Shown one piece after another: positions 13,646 to 22,915 of a stretch of DNA of 64,000 bases. The stretch is from the NCBI RefSeq assembly GCF_017165765.1, contig NZ_JAFGZD010000001.1:186001-250000 (forward strand), read 5' to 3'. Origin of the DNA: Pseudomonas capsici. Lineage in GTDB: Bacteria > Pseudomonadota > Gammaproteobacteria > Pseudomonadales > Pseudomonadaceae. Position 1 is the first letter of the stretch, and each line of letters begins with the position of its first letter. The translations under genes and the position numbers were made by a program. A model generated the notes under the pieces. That model was given only the letters and a program-made list of their open reading frames with translations. It was not told the DNA's origin and searched no databases.

Positions 13646-16600
13646 TTACTCCTGTTCGATTGCCTTGGGTTTGCGGCGCAGTACCGACAGCACCCAGACG
13701 AAGAAGATCGGCACCAGAATCACCCCCAGCAGTGTTGCGCTGAGCATGCCGCCGATCACGCCGGTGCCGATGGCGCGCTGGCTGGCTGCGCCGGCACCGG
13801 TGGCGATGGTCAGCGGGACGACGCCCAGGATAAAGGCCAGTGAGGTCATCACGATCGGGCGGAAGCGCAGGCGTGCCGCCTGAAGAGCCGACTCGCGCAG
13901 GGAATGACCTTGCTCCCACAGTTCCTTGGCGAATTCGACGATCAGAATCGCGTTCTTCGCCGCCAGACCGATGATGGTGATCAGGCCGACCTTGAAGTAC
14001 ACATCGTTGGGCATGTCGACCGCGGTTACCGCCAGCACGGCTCCCAAGGCTCCGACCGGTACGATCAGCATGACCACCAGTGGAATCGCCCAGCTTTCAT
14101 AAAGCGCAACCAGCAGCAGGAACACCACTACCAGCGCCAGAGCGAACAACACGGTTGCCTGACCGCTGGCAACTTTCTCCTGGTAGGAAAGGCCGGTCCA
14201 CTCATAGTCAATGCCCGCTGGCAGTTCGGAAACAATCCGTTCGATCTCGGCCATCGCCTCGCCGGTGCTGATCCCGGGTGCTGCGTCACCCGAAATCTTG
14301 AACGCCGGGTAGCCGTTGTAGCGGGCGATCTGCACCGGGCCTTCTTCCCATTGGGTGGTGACGAAGGCGCCCAGCGGAACCAGTGTGCCGCTGCTGTTGG
14401 GGACATGCAGTTTCAGGACGCTTTCCGGCGTCATGCGCGATTCCTGATCGGCCTGCACCACGACGCGTTGCTGACGGCCGGCGTTGGCGAAGTCACTGAT
14501 GACCGATGAGCCGAACGCCGTGGACAGAGCATTGTTGATCGACTCGAAACTCACACCCAAGGCGCGGGCCTTTTCCCGGTCGATGTTCAGACGCAACTGT
14601 GGCGCTTCCGCCAGACCTTCCATCATCGCGTAGAGAATCTTCGGATTGCCGTTGGCCTTGCCCAGCAATTCGTTGCGTGCGGCCAGCAAGGCTTCGCGGC
14701 CCAGACCGGCGCGGTCCTGCAGGCGCAATGCAAAGCCACCCGAAGTGCCGAGGCCTTCGATCGGCGGTGGCGTGACGGCCATTACCGTACCGTCGCTCAG
14801 GCCTGCGAAATGCTGGTTGAACGCAGCCGCTTCATCGGCGGCCGACTGTCCCTTGCCGCGCTCGGACCAGTCCTTCAGGGTCGGGAAAGCCAGACCGGCG
14901 TTTTCACCCATGCCGGAGAAACTGAAACCCAGCAGCATCGTCACCGAGTCGGTGCTCTCGCGGGACATCAGGTACTTTTCCAGCAATTGTGCAGTCTCGT
15001 CGGTCCGCGCGCGGGTGGCACCGGGTGGCAGTTGCACGTCGACGATCAGATAGCCCTGGTCTTCAACCGGCACGAAGGATTCCGGCAGGCGCAGATAGAA
15101 GAAGCCCAGCAGACCCACGATGCCGACATACACCAGCATGTAACGGCCCGCACGCTTGAGCATGCTTGAGCTCAGACGCTCGTAGCGGTGGGTCAGCTTT
15201 TCGAACAGATGGTTGAAGCCACCGAAGAAACCGCGTTTTTCGTGATGCCCGGCCGGAATCGGCTTGAGCAGGGTGGCGCACAGCGCAGGGGTGAAGGTCA
15301 GGGCCAGGAAGCCCGAGAACAGGATCGACACCGCCAGTGACAACGAGAACTGCTGGTAGATCACTCCGACCGAGCCGCCCATGAAGGCCAGCGGCAGGAA
15401 CACGGCAGCCAGCACCAGAGTGATGCCCAGAATCGCCCCCGACACCTGGCCCATCGCCTTGACCGTAGCAGCCGCCGGGGACAGGCCTTCTTCGGCCATG
15501 ATCCGTTCGACGTTTTCCACCACCACAATGGCGTCGTCTACCAGAATACCGATGGCCAGTACCATGCCGAACATGGTCATCATGTTCACCGAGAAGCCGA
15601 GCAGGTACATGATCGCCAGCGTACCGGCCAGACAGACCGGCACCACGATGGTCGGAATCAGGGTGTAGCGGATGTTCTGCAGGAACAGGAACATCACCAG
15701 GAACACCAGCACCATGGCTTCGATCAGGGTGTAGATCACCTTGTCGATGGCCACATCCACAAAGCGCGAAGTGTCATAGGGTACGGAAAACTCGACATCG
15801 TCCGGGAAGTTGACCGACAGCTCGGTCAGGCGCTGTTTGACGGCCTTTACCGTCTCGATGGCGTTGGCCCCCGGCGAGAGCTGGATGGCCGCAGCCACGG
15901 CACGCTTGCCGTTGAGGCGCGACTCGAAGTTGTAGTCCTGGCTGCCCACGGCAAGGCGTGCGACATCGGACAGATGCACGGTCGAACCATCCTGATTGGC
16001 GCGCAGCACGATGCGCCCGAACTCTTCGGGGTTATCCAGCGTGCCCTTGACCGCCAGGGTTGCGGTCAGCTCTTGCAGCGACGAGCCGGGCGTACTGCCG
16101 AAGCTGCCGGCAGGCACCTGGACGTTCTGGCCCTGAATCGCCGTATTCACGTCATCGATGGACAGACCGAAACCCACCAGCTTCTGTGGGTCGATCCACA
16201 CGCGCATGGCCGCTTCTGCAGCAAAGAACTGAAGCTTGCCGACGCCGGTCACGCGGCTGATTTCATTGTTGACGTTACGCGCCGCATAGTCGGCCAGGGC
16301 AACGGTGTCCTTGTTGGTCGAATCGCCCTTGTAACTCAGGGCGAAAATCATCAGGAATCCGGAACTGGCCTGTTCCACCTGCAACCCCTGGTTCAGCACC
16401 GGTTGCGGCAGGCGTGCTTCGGCTTTCTTGATGCGGTTCTGCACCTCGACCTGAGCCATGTCCGGGTTGGTCCCCGGATTGAAGGTCACGTTGATCTCGG
16501 CAGAACCGGTGGAGTTGCTGGTCGACTCGTAATACAGCATCCCCTTGGCGCCGTTGAGTTCGTCCTCGATGACGCTGGTGACCGAGTCCACCAGCACCTT

Positions 16601-16762
16601 GGCGGAGGCGCCGGGGTAGGTAGCGGTGACGGTGATCTGCGGCGGCGCCACGACCGGGTATTGCGCCACCGGCAGCGACGGCAAAGCCATCAGGCCCGCT
16701 AGCAGGATGAACAAGGCAACGACCCAGGCGAAGTTGGGGCGCTTGATAAAGAACAGTGACAT
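13646..16762 (-). CDS. RND multidrug efflux pump, inner membrane subunit
   Basis: The 1038-residue protein is a full-length HAE1-type RND transporter. It starts SLFFIKRPNFAWVVALFILL (first membrane helix). It has two large periplasmic loops and the proton-relay segment GMVLAIGILVDDAIVVVENVERIM, with the paired aspartates of helix 4 (near residue 405). It should export hydrophobic or amphiphilic compounds from the periplasm and inner membrane by proton antiport, in a tripartite complex with the adaptor encoded 33 bases upstream and an outer membrane channel that is not in this window. The TetR gene is divergent from the adaptor gene. The substrate cannot be told from the sequence. The gene converges with the diguanylate cyclase gene. 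Confidence 0.93.
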   Translation of the reverse strand: MSLFFIKRPNFAWVVALFILLAGLMALPSLPVAQYPVVAPPQITVTATYPGASAKVLVDSVTSVIEDELNGAKGMLYYESTSNSTGSAEINVTFNPGTNPDMAQVEVQNRIKKAEARLPQPVLNQGLQVEQASSGFLMIFALSYKGDSTNKDTVALADYAARNVNNEISRVTGVGKLQFFAAEAAMRVWIDPQKLVGFGLSIDDVNTAIQGQNVQVPAGSFGSTPGSSLQELTATLAVKGTLDNPEEFGRIVLRANQDGSTVHLSDVARLAVGSQDYNFESRLNGKRAVAAAIQLSPGANAIETVKAVKQRLTELSVNFPDDVEFSVPYDTSRFVDVAIDKVIYTLIEAMVLVFLVMFLFLQNIRYTLIPTIVVPVCLAGTLAIMYLLGFSVNMMTMFGMVLAIGILVDDAIVVVENVERIMAEEGLSPAAATVKAMGQVSGAILGITLVLAAVFLPLAFMGGSVGVIYQQFSLSLAVSILFSGFLALTFTPALCATLLKPIPAGHHEKRGFFGGFNHLFEKLTHRYERLSSSMLKRAGRYMLVYVGIVGLLGFFYLRLPESFVPVEDQGYLIVDVQLPPGATRARTDETAQLLEKYLMSRESTDSVTMLLGFSFSGMGENAGLAFPTLKDWSERGKGQSAADEAAAFNQHFAGLSDGTVMAVTPPPIEGLGTSGGFALRLQDRAGLGREALLAARNELLGKANGNPKILYAMMEGLAEAPQLRLNIDREKARALGVSFESINNALSTAFGSSVISDFANAGRQQRVVVQADQESRMTPESVLKLHVPNSSGTLVPLGAFVTTQWEEGPVQIARYNGYPAFKISGDAAPGISTGEAMAEIERIVSELPAGIDYEWTGLSYQEKVASGQATVLFALALVVVFLLLVALYESWAIPLVVMLIVPVGALGAVLAVTAVDMPNDVYFKVGLITIIGLAAKNAILIVEFAKELWEQGHSLRESALQAARLRFRPIVMTSLAFILGVVPLTIATGAGAASQRAIGTGVIGGMLSATLLGVILVPIFFVWVLSVLRRKPKAIEQE

Positions 16763-16795
16763 AGAAAGTTATCCTTGATCGCGCTGAGGTCGGCC

Positions 16796-17956
16796 TTACT
16801 GGGCCTTGGCCTGCTGCTGAGCGGGTTGCGATTTGGGGACTACCTTGTCACCAGGGTTGAGACCGGTCATGTTGCCGACAATGATCTGCTCGCCGGTATT
16901 CAGGCCTTCGGTGATCTGCCAGCGCGAGCCCTGCATCGCACCGGTTTTCACCGGTCTGGCTTCCACTGTTCCATCCTTGCCGATGACCAGCACCTGGGCC
17001 GCGCCGTCGCTGGAGCGCTTGATAGCACGCTGAGGAATCAGGATGGCGTTATCGCTGGTGCTCTGTGGGGTATGAACCCGCACATACATGCCGGGCAGCA
17101 GGATGCCGTCCGGGTTGGGGAAACGGGCGCGCAGGGAAACCTGGCCGGTGGTGGGGTCTACGGCGATATCGGTGAACAGCAGGGTGCCGCGGCTCTGGTA
17201 GTCGGTGCCTTCGACACTCAGGGTCAAGGCGTCTTCACCGCCCTTGGGCAGACTGCCGTTCTGGATGGCGCTACGCATGCGCAGAGCGTCGGCCACCGGC
17301 TGGGTGAAGTCGGCATACACCGGGTCCAGTTGCTGGATGGTCGCCATCAATGTGGTTTCACCCTGACCGACCAGCGCACCTTCGGTAACGGTGGCGCGAC
17401 CGATACGACCGGAGATGGGTGCCCTGACGGTGGCATACCCCAGATCCAGCCGTGCCGTCTCGACGTCGGCCTGGGCCGAGCGCCTGGCGGCGTTGGCGTT
17501 CTGCAGTGCGGCTTTGGCGGTGTCGTAATCCTGCTGGCTGACCGCTTCGATTTTCACCAGCGGTTCATAGCGTTTGACGGTGGCCTGGGTCTCGTAAAGC
17601 GTGGCTTCGGTACGCGCCAGTTCACCCTGGGCCTTGGAAAGTGCGGCCTTGAATGGGGCAGGGTCGATCTGGAACAGAACATCGCCAGCCTTTACATCGG
17701 CACCTTCGACAAAGTTGCGACTGAGCACGATGCCCGCGACCCGGGCTCGTACCTGAGCAACACGGACCGGCTCGATGCGGCCTGGCAGTTCGTTGACCAG
17801 CGTGAAAGATTCGGCCTTGACGGCCACGGACTCCACTTCCCGTGGCGCGCCTGACGCTCCCCAGCCCTGTTGGGCCTTTTGATCGCAACCTGCCAGACCC
17901 AAGGCGGCCAGCAGCGTGACAACCGGAATAACACGCCATTCGCGCAACGTACTCAT
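16796..17956 (-). CDS. RND efflux periplasmic adaptor lipoprotein
   Basis: The 386-residue membrane fusion protein has an N-terminal signal with lipobox LAGCDQK (Cys near residue 24), so it is anchored in the inner membrane. Domain order is the usual one: barrel-sandwich hybrid (VRARVAGIVLSRNFVEGADVKAG then APISGRIGRATVTEGALV) split by a helical hairpin (ALSKAQGELARTEATLYETQ and following), then beta-barrel and membrane-proximal domains. It links the RND subunit to an outer membrane factor. It is the first gene of the operon, about 180 bases from the divergent TetR gene, with an 18-bp operator-like palindrome in between. The C-terminus ends in a Gln/Lys-rich tail. Confidence 0.93.
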   Translation of the reverse strand: MSTLREWRVIPVVTLLAALGLAGCDQKAQQGWGASGAPREVESVAVKAESFTLVNELPGRIEPVRVAQVRARVAGIVLSRNFVEGADVKAGDVLFQIDPAPFKAALSKAQGELARTEATLYETQATVKRYEPLVKIEAVSQQDYDTAKAALQNANAARRSAQADVETARLDLGYATVRAPISGRIGRATVTEGALVGQGETTLMATIQQLDPVYADFTQPVADALRMRSAIQNGSLPKGGEDALTLSVEGTDYQSRGTLLFTDIAVDPTTGQVSLRARFPNPDGILLPGMYVRVHTPQSTSDNAILIPQRAIKRSSDGAAQVLVIGKDGTVEARPVKTGAMQGSRWQITEGLNTGEQIIVGNMTGLNPGDKVVPKSQPAQQQAKAQ

Positions 17957-18018
17957 GCTTTCACCCGGGCAACGCCCATTAGTCGCTAAAGTTGCGAATG
18001 ATCTGTTTTGTACTAAAG

Positions 18019-18036
18019 TGAGTCAATATTGGCTCA
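18019..18036. promoter_or_regulatory. Candidate TetR operator between efflux operon and its regulator
   Basis: TGAGTCAATATTGGCTCA is an 18-bp palindrome with one mismatched pair (positions 5 and 14). It lies in the divergent intergenic region, 63 bp from the adaptor start and about 100 bp from the chosen TetR start. Size and symmetry fit a TetR-family dimer site. Confidence 0.6.
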
Positions 18037-18134
18037 TGTGAATCTTTTGTGAGCAATTGTTAATGTTCTTTGAGGAAACGGGCTTTTTCTGCACAATGCC
18101 CGCCACGCCATTTCGACGAGTGAAAAGCTATCCA

Positions 18135-18689
18135 ATGGATTTACCCGCTGCTGATGAAAAACTCCTGAAAGCCCTGGCTGTCGCGCTTGTCGAACACCCG
18201 GCAGGTACGGTCAAGGACATCGCCCAGGCTGCCGGTGTGAGCAAGGCGACCCTCAATCGCTTCTGCGGGACACGCAACAACCTCATCGAAATGTTGCTCA
18301 ACCATGGCTCGCACCTGATGAATCAGGTCATCGAAGCGTCGGATCTGGAGCATGCTCCACCGCTGGATGCATTGAGTCGTCTGATCGAAGGGCACCTTAC
18401 CCATCGTGAAGTACTGGTGTTCCTGTGTTTCCAGTGGCGTCCGGATTCCATGGACGAGCGCTGTGGTGGCACCCGCTGGATGCCGTACTCGGGAGCGCTG
18501 GACGCTTTCTTTCTGCGCGGCCAGCGAGAAGGTGTTTTCCGGATCGATATCGGCGCGCCGGTGCTGACAGAAATCTTCGCGTCGCAGCTGTTCGGACTGG
18601 TGGATGCAGAGCGCCGCGGCCGGGTAGCGCGTTCGGGTATGGCAGCTTTGTTGCAGCAGTTCTTCCTGCAAGGGGCAGGTGTGAAGTAA
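18135..18689 (+). CDS. TetR-family regulator of the RND efflux operon
   Basis: The 184-residue protein has an N-terminal TetR helix-turn-helix (TVKDIAQAAGVSKATLNRFCGTRNNLIEMLL, about residues 30-60). An all-helical ligand and dimer domain follows, ending in SGMAALLQQFFLQGAGVK. It is divergent from the RND adaptor gene and is probably its local repressor, released by a pump substrate. The start is uncertain. ATG 18135 gives a normal N-terminus (MDLPAADEKLLKAL) but lacks a strong ribosome-binding site. In-frame starts at 18063 and 18096 would add residues unlike the family. A palindrome at 18019-18036 is the likely operator. Confidence 0.85.
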   Translation: MDLPAADEKLLKALAVALVEHPAGTVKDIAQAAGVSKATLNRFCGTRNNLIEMLLNHGSHLMNQVIEASDLEHAPPLDALSRLIEGHLTHREVLVFLCFQWRPDSMDERCGGTRWMPYSGALDAFFLRGQREGVFRIDIGAPVLTEIFASQLFGLVDAERRGRVARSGMAALLQQFFLQGAGVK

Positions 18690-18726
18690 GCGTTCACACC
18701 CCCGCCAACTGGCTGGATATCAATCC

Positions 18727-18816
18727 GTGGGAGGGGCCTTGGCCGCGACGACCTGCTTACAGGCAACACATTTTCAGCACCTTCAAGCCGGCTGTCGCGG
18801 CCAAGGCCCCTCCCAC
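18727..18816. repeat. REP-type inverted repeat pair, perfect arms
   Basis: The 23-bp arms at 18727-18749 and 18794-18816 are perfect inverted copies around a ~44-bp spacer containing GGCAACACATTTTCAGC. It is the same family as 13531-13626 and 60325-60414, and also sits between convergent genes (TetR and pchA). Confidence 0.88.
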
Positions 18817-18857
18817 AAGTGACAGTTATGCCTTACTTAACTGATCGGTCGGCTGGC

Positions 18858-20228
18858 CTATCCTTGTAACGCCTCGCGCATGGTCTGCATTTTCAGATCG
18901 CTCTCCCGATACTCGCTCTCCGGCTCCGATTCACTGACCAGTCCACACCCGGCAAACAGGGTCGCTCGCTGACCATCCAGCAGTGCAGAGCGCAGGGCGA
19001 CGGCAAATTCGCAGCTGCCGCGATCATCCAGCCAGCCCACCGGCCCGGCGTACCAGCCACGGTCCAGATGCTCATGATTGCGGATGTAATCCAGGGCTTT
19101 GCTTCGCGGCAGTCCACCCACCGCCGGGGTAGGATGCAGGCTTTCGGCGATGCCCAGCAGGCTGGTGGAGGGTGCAAGCGTGCCCTGGACCGGCGTCAGC
19201 AGATGCTGGATATGCGGCAGTTTGTGCAGACGCGGCTGTCGGGCGATATCCAGTTCCAGACAGTGCTGACTCAGGCATTCCTTCAGGCTGGCGACCACCA
19301 TCGCATGCTCGGCATTGTCCTTCTGACTGGCCAGCAATTGCTCGCCCAGCCTTGTATCGTCAACCGTGTTGCGACCGCGAGGTGCGCTGCCGGCCAGAGC
19401 CATGGTCTGCAACTTGTTGCCCTGCACGGTCAGCAGGCATTCGGGCGAGGCCCCCATGAAACAACTGTTCTGCCGGGCGAAGGCAAACAGATAGGCATTG
19501 GGCTGTTTGTGCAACAGACGCTGCATGACCTGATGCAAGGGCTGCGCTATCGGTATGTTCTGCGAGCGGGCCAGCACGACCTTTTTCAGATCGCTGCGCT
19601 GGATCTGGCTGACCGCATTGCTCACATCCTGTTTCCAGAGATGCGCCATGGACAGACGCACATAGTTATCGGCCGGCACAAGAGTACCGGGCACGGGACG
19701 CTCGAGAACTGCAGCCCATTGCTCTACCAGCCTTTCAGCCAGTTGCTCACAGGCGGTGTCTTGTTCCACTAGCGCATTGACGATCAGGCGTGTGCGGCCT
19801 TCGTTTTCGTGCAACTCGAAGCGCGGCAAGGTCATGGCGGCATCGGGGAAATCTCGCCACAAGCGGGTCCGGTGATGCTGTCTGTCAAAGGCAAAGCCAC
19901 CGAACAGCGCCGGCCGGTGGGGGCCATGCACAACGGCGTCTGCCGCCAGACTCTGCCAGCGTGTTTCGAGCGTCTGCCAGCTCTCGGTGCTATCGGTATT
20001 GAACTCGTGGACAAGCCCCAGCCCAAGACGATATTGCGCCTGAGCCTTGACGTGCCACAGGCTGGCCGGTTGCAGGTGCTGGCGGTTGGCGCTGAACAAG
20101 GTCAGCGGTTCGACTTCCGGTGAAGGCGTGGAGAACGACGCCAGCACCCGAGGTCGCTGCGCACTGACCCGCTGCCGGGCCTGTTTCAGGCATTCCAGAA
20201 GCCCGTCGAACGAGGGAAGTGGGTTCAT
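18858..20228 (-). CDS. pchA: Isochorismate synthase, salicylate branch of yersiniabactin synthesis
   Basis: The 456-residue enzyme of the chorismate-utilising family converts chorismate to isochorismate with Mg2+. The catalytic C-terminal half has DLKKVVLARS, MALAGSAPRG, HPTPAVGGLPRSKAL and GWYAGPVGWLDDRGSCEFAVALRS, all core motifs of MenF/EntC/PchA enzymes. Its ATG overlaps the last codons of pchB by 4 bases, so isochorismate passes to a co-translated lyase that makes salicylate, the starter of yersiniabactin. Yersinia uses a single bifunctional salicylate synthase (YbtS) instead; the separate pchA-pchB pair is as in pyochelin clusters and as reported for P. syringae. It is the last gene of the long biosynthetic operon. 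Confidence 0.92.
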   Translation of the reverse strand: MNPLPSFDGLLECLKQARQRVSAQRPRVLASFSTPSPEVEPLTLFSANRQHLQPASLWHVKAQAQYRLGLGLVHEFNTDSTESWQTLETRWQSLAADAVVHGPHRPALFGGFAFDRQHHRTRLWRDFPDAAMTLPRFELHENEGRTRLIVNALVEQDTACEQLAERLVEQWAAVLERPVPGTLVPADNYVRLSMAHLWKQDVSNAVSQIQRSDLKKVVLARSQNIPIAQPLHQVMQRLLHKQPNAYLFAFARQNSCFMGASPECLLTVQGNKLQTMALAGSAPRGRNTVDDTRLGEQLLASQKDNAEHAMVVASLKECLSQHCLELDIARQPRLHKLPHIQHLLTPVQGTLAPSTSLLGIAESLHPTPAVGGLPRSKALDYIRNHEHLDRGWYAGPVGWLDDRGSCEFAVALRSALLDGQRATLFAGCGLVSESEPESEYRESDLKMQTMREALQG

Positions 20229-20548
20229 TGTTCACGAGCCTCCGGATGCAGGGTGCGCCAGTGCGTGATCTGCTGATTGATGAACCAGTGGATCAGGTCC
20301 TTGAAGAAGTCTTCGGTCTGATCCACCGGCAGGCCCGCTTCGGCAGCCCATTGCCGCCGCTCCTCAAGCATGGCCGCGACCCGCTCCGGGGCCGGAATGC
20401 TCTGTTCGTCGGCCTTGAAGCGGGTCGCGGCCTTTACATAGGTCAAGCGTCGGGCAAGCAGGTCGACGATCTGCTGGTCAATGCTGTCGATGCCCAGGCG
20501 TATGTCGCCCAGGTTCTGGCAGTCGGGCGCGGACTTGATGGCACTCAT
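20225..20548 (-). CDS. pchB: Isochorismate-pyruvate lyase
   Basis: The 107-residue protein is an AroQ-type all-helical chorismate mutase-fold enzyme. It cleaves isochorismate to salicylate and pyruvate. Features: IRLGIDSIDQQIVDLLARRLTYVKAATRFK (the first long helix with the arginine and lysine of the active site), then RVAAMLEERRQWAAEAGLP and FKDLIHWFINQQITHW. Length matches PchB (about 100 residues). I chose ATG 20548; the frame is open upstream, but that part overlaps ybtE. It starts 14 bases after ybtE and its stop overlaps the pchA start. Confidence 0.92.
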   Translation of the reverse strand: MSAIKSAPDCQNLGDIRLGIDSIDQQIVDLLARRLTYVKAATRFKADEQSIPAPERVAAMLEERRQWAAEAGLPVDQTEDFFKDLIHWFINQQITHWRTLHPEAREQ

Positions 20549-20562
20549 GGAGAACTCCGGAT

Positions 20563-22134
20563 TCACTGAGCCATGACGGCGAGTTGGCGTTTGTCGATCT
20601 TGCCCACGGCGGTCAGCGGCCAGGCACCGACCCACTCGAACTGATCGGGCAACTTGTCTTCGCCCAGCCCGCACTGGCGCAACTGGTCGCGTACCTGCTG
20701 AGCGGCGCCCGGAGGTTGTTCGCCGAGAATGAAGGCGCAGATGCGCTCGCCCAGCAGGTTGTCGGGTACGGCAACCACAACCGCGGCTTCGACTTCAGGC
20801 AAGGCATTGAGGTGGGATTCGATCAGTGCGGCGGAGATCTTTTCCCCGCTGCGCTGGATCTGCTCCTTGATCCGGCCTTCGACGATGATGTTGCCTTCCG
20901 GGGTCCAGCGCGCTAGGTCACCGCTGCGGTAAAAGCCATCCCGGGTAAAGCTGACGGCGTTATGGGCGTCGGCCCGGTAGTAACCGGAGATGGTGTAAGG
21001 GCCGCGGGTCAGTAACTCACCGGTCTGGCCCGGTGCGACGTCCTGCAGATCGGCGTCCACCAGCCGTACTTCATCGAATGGCGACAGCGGGCGACCCTGA
21101 GTGTTGATCACCACATAGAGAGAGTCCGAGGGGCGGGTGTAGCACAGCAGGCCTTCGGCCATGCCGAATACCTGTTGCAGCCGACAGCCGAGGGTGTCCA
21201 GCAACTGCTGCGCCAGAACCGGATCGAGTCGCGAACCGCCGACCTGCAGCAGCTTCAGGCTCGACAGATCGCTGTCCTCCCATTCCCGGCCCTGAGCCCA
21301 GAGTTGGGCCAGTGGCGGCACCAGCGCCACATGGGTGACCCGTTCGCGTTCGATCAGCGGCATCGCCTGATCGCAACTGGCGCTTTCTCCCAGAATGACT
21401 GTCGCGCCTGCCGCCAGACTGCCCAGGATACCCGGGCAGGCCAGGGTGAAGTTATGGGCGGTCGGCAGGACTGCGAGGTACACGCTGTTGCTGTCGATTT
21501 CGCACAGTTCTGCCGAAAGGGAAAAGTTGTAGGCGTAGGCCGCATGGCTGCGGGGAATAAGCTTGGGGGTTCCGGTGGTGCCGCCGGAAAGCAGCAACAG
21601 CGCGGTGTCGCGCGGATCGATGATCGGCCATGGCGGGCAGGGCGCATCCAGGGAAGACAAGGCAGTAAAAGCTCCCGGTTCGCCATCGACAATCACATGG
21701 CGCAACGAGGGCTGGCGCTCGATGATGCCCACGGCCATTTCCCGGTAATCGAAGTCACGGATGCGCTCGGGGATCAGATAGGCCACCGGCTCGGCCAGTT
21801 GGCACAGCGCTTCGATGTCCTGGGCGCGTTGGGTGGGCATGGTCAGGATCGGCAGTGCGCCGATGCGCATCACGGCGAAAAAAGCGCTGACAAAAGCCAT
21901 GCCGTTTGGCAGTTGCAGCATGACCCGGTCACCGGCCACGATGCCCAGTGCCGCCAGCCCGCCTGCCAGACGTTCGACCCGTTGCTGGAGTTGTGTGTAA
22001 CTCACGCGCAGCTCGCCTGCGACCAGAGCGGTAGACGAGCCCTTGGCCTGCGCCCAGTGTTGCAGGCGCTGGGGAAGTGTCAGGTCGAGATAGGGTTGCA
22101 GCGGGTCATTTGCCAGTCTGTGTTCTGTGTTCAT
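20563..22134 (-). CDS. ybtE: Salicyl-AMP ligase
   Basis: The 523-residue member of the ANL superfamily activates salicylate as the adenylate and loads it on the N-terminal aryl carrier domain of HMWP2. The phosphate-binding loop is LLLSGGTTGTPKLIPRSH (about residues 190-207). YRSGDLARWTPEGNIIVEGRIKEQIQRSGEKI carries the hinge and the A8 motif. VGKIDKRQLAV near the C-terminus contains the catalytic lysine. It is closest in type to YbtE/DhbE/EntE stand-alone aryl acid ligases. GGGAG lies 6 bases before ATG 22134. It sits between the thioesterase gene (12 bases) and pchB (14 bases). Confidence 0.93.
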   Translation of the reverse strand: MNTEHRLANDPLQPYLDLTLPQRLQHWAQAKGSSTALVAGELRVSYTQLQQRVERLAGGLAALGIVAGDRVMLQLPNGMAFVSAFFAVMRIGALPILTMPTQRAQDIEALCQLAEPVAYLIPERIRDFDYREMAVGIIERQPSLRHVIVDGEPGAFTALSSLDAPCPPWPIIDPRDTALLLLSGGTTGTPKLIPRSHAAYAYNFSLSAELCEIDSNSVYLAVLPTAHNFTLACPGILGSLAAGATVILGESASCDQAMPLIERERVTHVALVPPLAQLWAQGREWEDSDLSSLKLLQVGGSRLDPVLAQQLLDTLGCRLQQVFGMAEGLLCYTRPSDSLYVVINTQGRPLSPFDEVRLVDADLQDVAPGQTGELLTRGPYTISGYYRADAHNAVSFTRDGFYRSGDLARWTPEGNIIVEGRIKEQIQRSGEKISAALIESHLNALPEVEAAVVVAVPDNLLGERICAFILGEQPPGAAQQVRDQLRQCGLGEDKLPDQFEWVGAWPLTAVGKIDKRQLAVMAQ

Positions 22135-22146
22135 GTCAGGCTCCCG

Positions 22147-22911
22147 TTAATGATGGAAAGGGCTGATGCTGTTCTCGATAAAGTCGAGAACCCGGGCCGC
22201 AAAGGCCCTGGGACGCTGAGTCAGATAAAAGTGATCGCCTGCCATGGCATGTTGCTGATGATCGCCACACAGCCATTGGCTCCAGGCAGCGACTTCCTCG
22301 GCATCGGCCTCAGGGTCATGGCTGCCGTGCAGCAGTAAGGTCGGGGTGCGCAGCCGCTGGCGCTGTGGATCAAGCAGGCGGTGATAGCTCTCGGTGGCCT
22401 GGAAGTCGGCGCGCAGCAACGGCATGAACAGCATCAGCAGGTCGCGGTCGGCCAGCAGTTCTTCGCTGCAGCCACCAATGGCGACCAGTTGCTCGATAAA
22501 GCGCTGGTCATCCAGGTGGCTGAGCAGACGCCTGCCACTCAGATGCGGTGCATGGCAGGCAGACAGCACCAGCCCGGCGGGCGGTGTACCGGCTTTTTCC
22601 AGCAGCAGGCAGGTTTCGAAAGCCACCTGAGCGCCCATGCTGTGCCCGGCCAGAATCAGCTTCTGGCGCTGCGGGTTGCTCAGTGCCCGGATTTCGGCGG
22701 CAAGGCTTTCGGCCAGTGGCTGGACCTGACGCACACAAGGTTCATGCATGCGCTGGTCGCGTCCCGGATAGACCGCCAGCGACAGATCCAGGCCCGGTTC
22801 GTCCAGGCCGCGCCAACTGTGAAACGCACCACTGCTGGCTCCGGCGAAGGGGCAGAGCAGCATGTGGGTGTCGCAGTGGTCGGCCTGAAGATAAGGTCGC
22901 AACATCCCCAT
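22147..22911 (-). CDS. ybtT: Type II thioesterase of the yersiniabactin cluster
   Basis: This 254-residue alpha/beta hydrolase has the nucleophile motif GHSMGAQ (Ser near residue 90), an Asp in HGSHDPEAD and a His in MAGDHFYL, the full catalytic triad. Type II thioesterases release wrong or stalled groups from NRPS and PKS carrier domains; YbtT does this for HMWP1 and HMWP2. I chose ATG 22911 (MGMLRPYLQ), 4 bases after the ybtU stop. An open frame extends back to 22944 but would overlap ybtU. Confidence 0.9.
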   Translation of the reverse strand: MGMLRPYLQADHCDTHMLLCPFAGASSGAFHSWRGLDEPGLDLSLAVYPGRDQRMHEPCVRQVQPLAESLAAEIRALSNPQRQKLILAGHSMGAQVAFETCLLLEKAGTPPAGLVLSACHAPHLSGRRLLSHLDDQRFIEQLVAIGGCSEELLADRDLLMLFMPLLRADFQATESYHRLLDPQRQRLRTPTLLLHGSHDPEADAEEVAAWSQWLCGDHQQHAMAGDHFYLTQRPRAFAARVLDFIENSISPFHH

Positions 22912-22915
22912 GACC

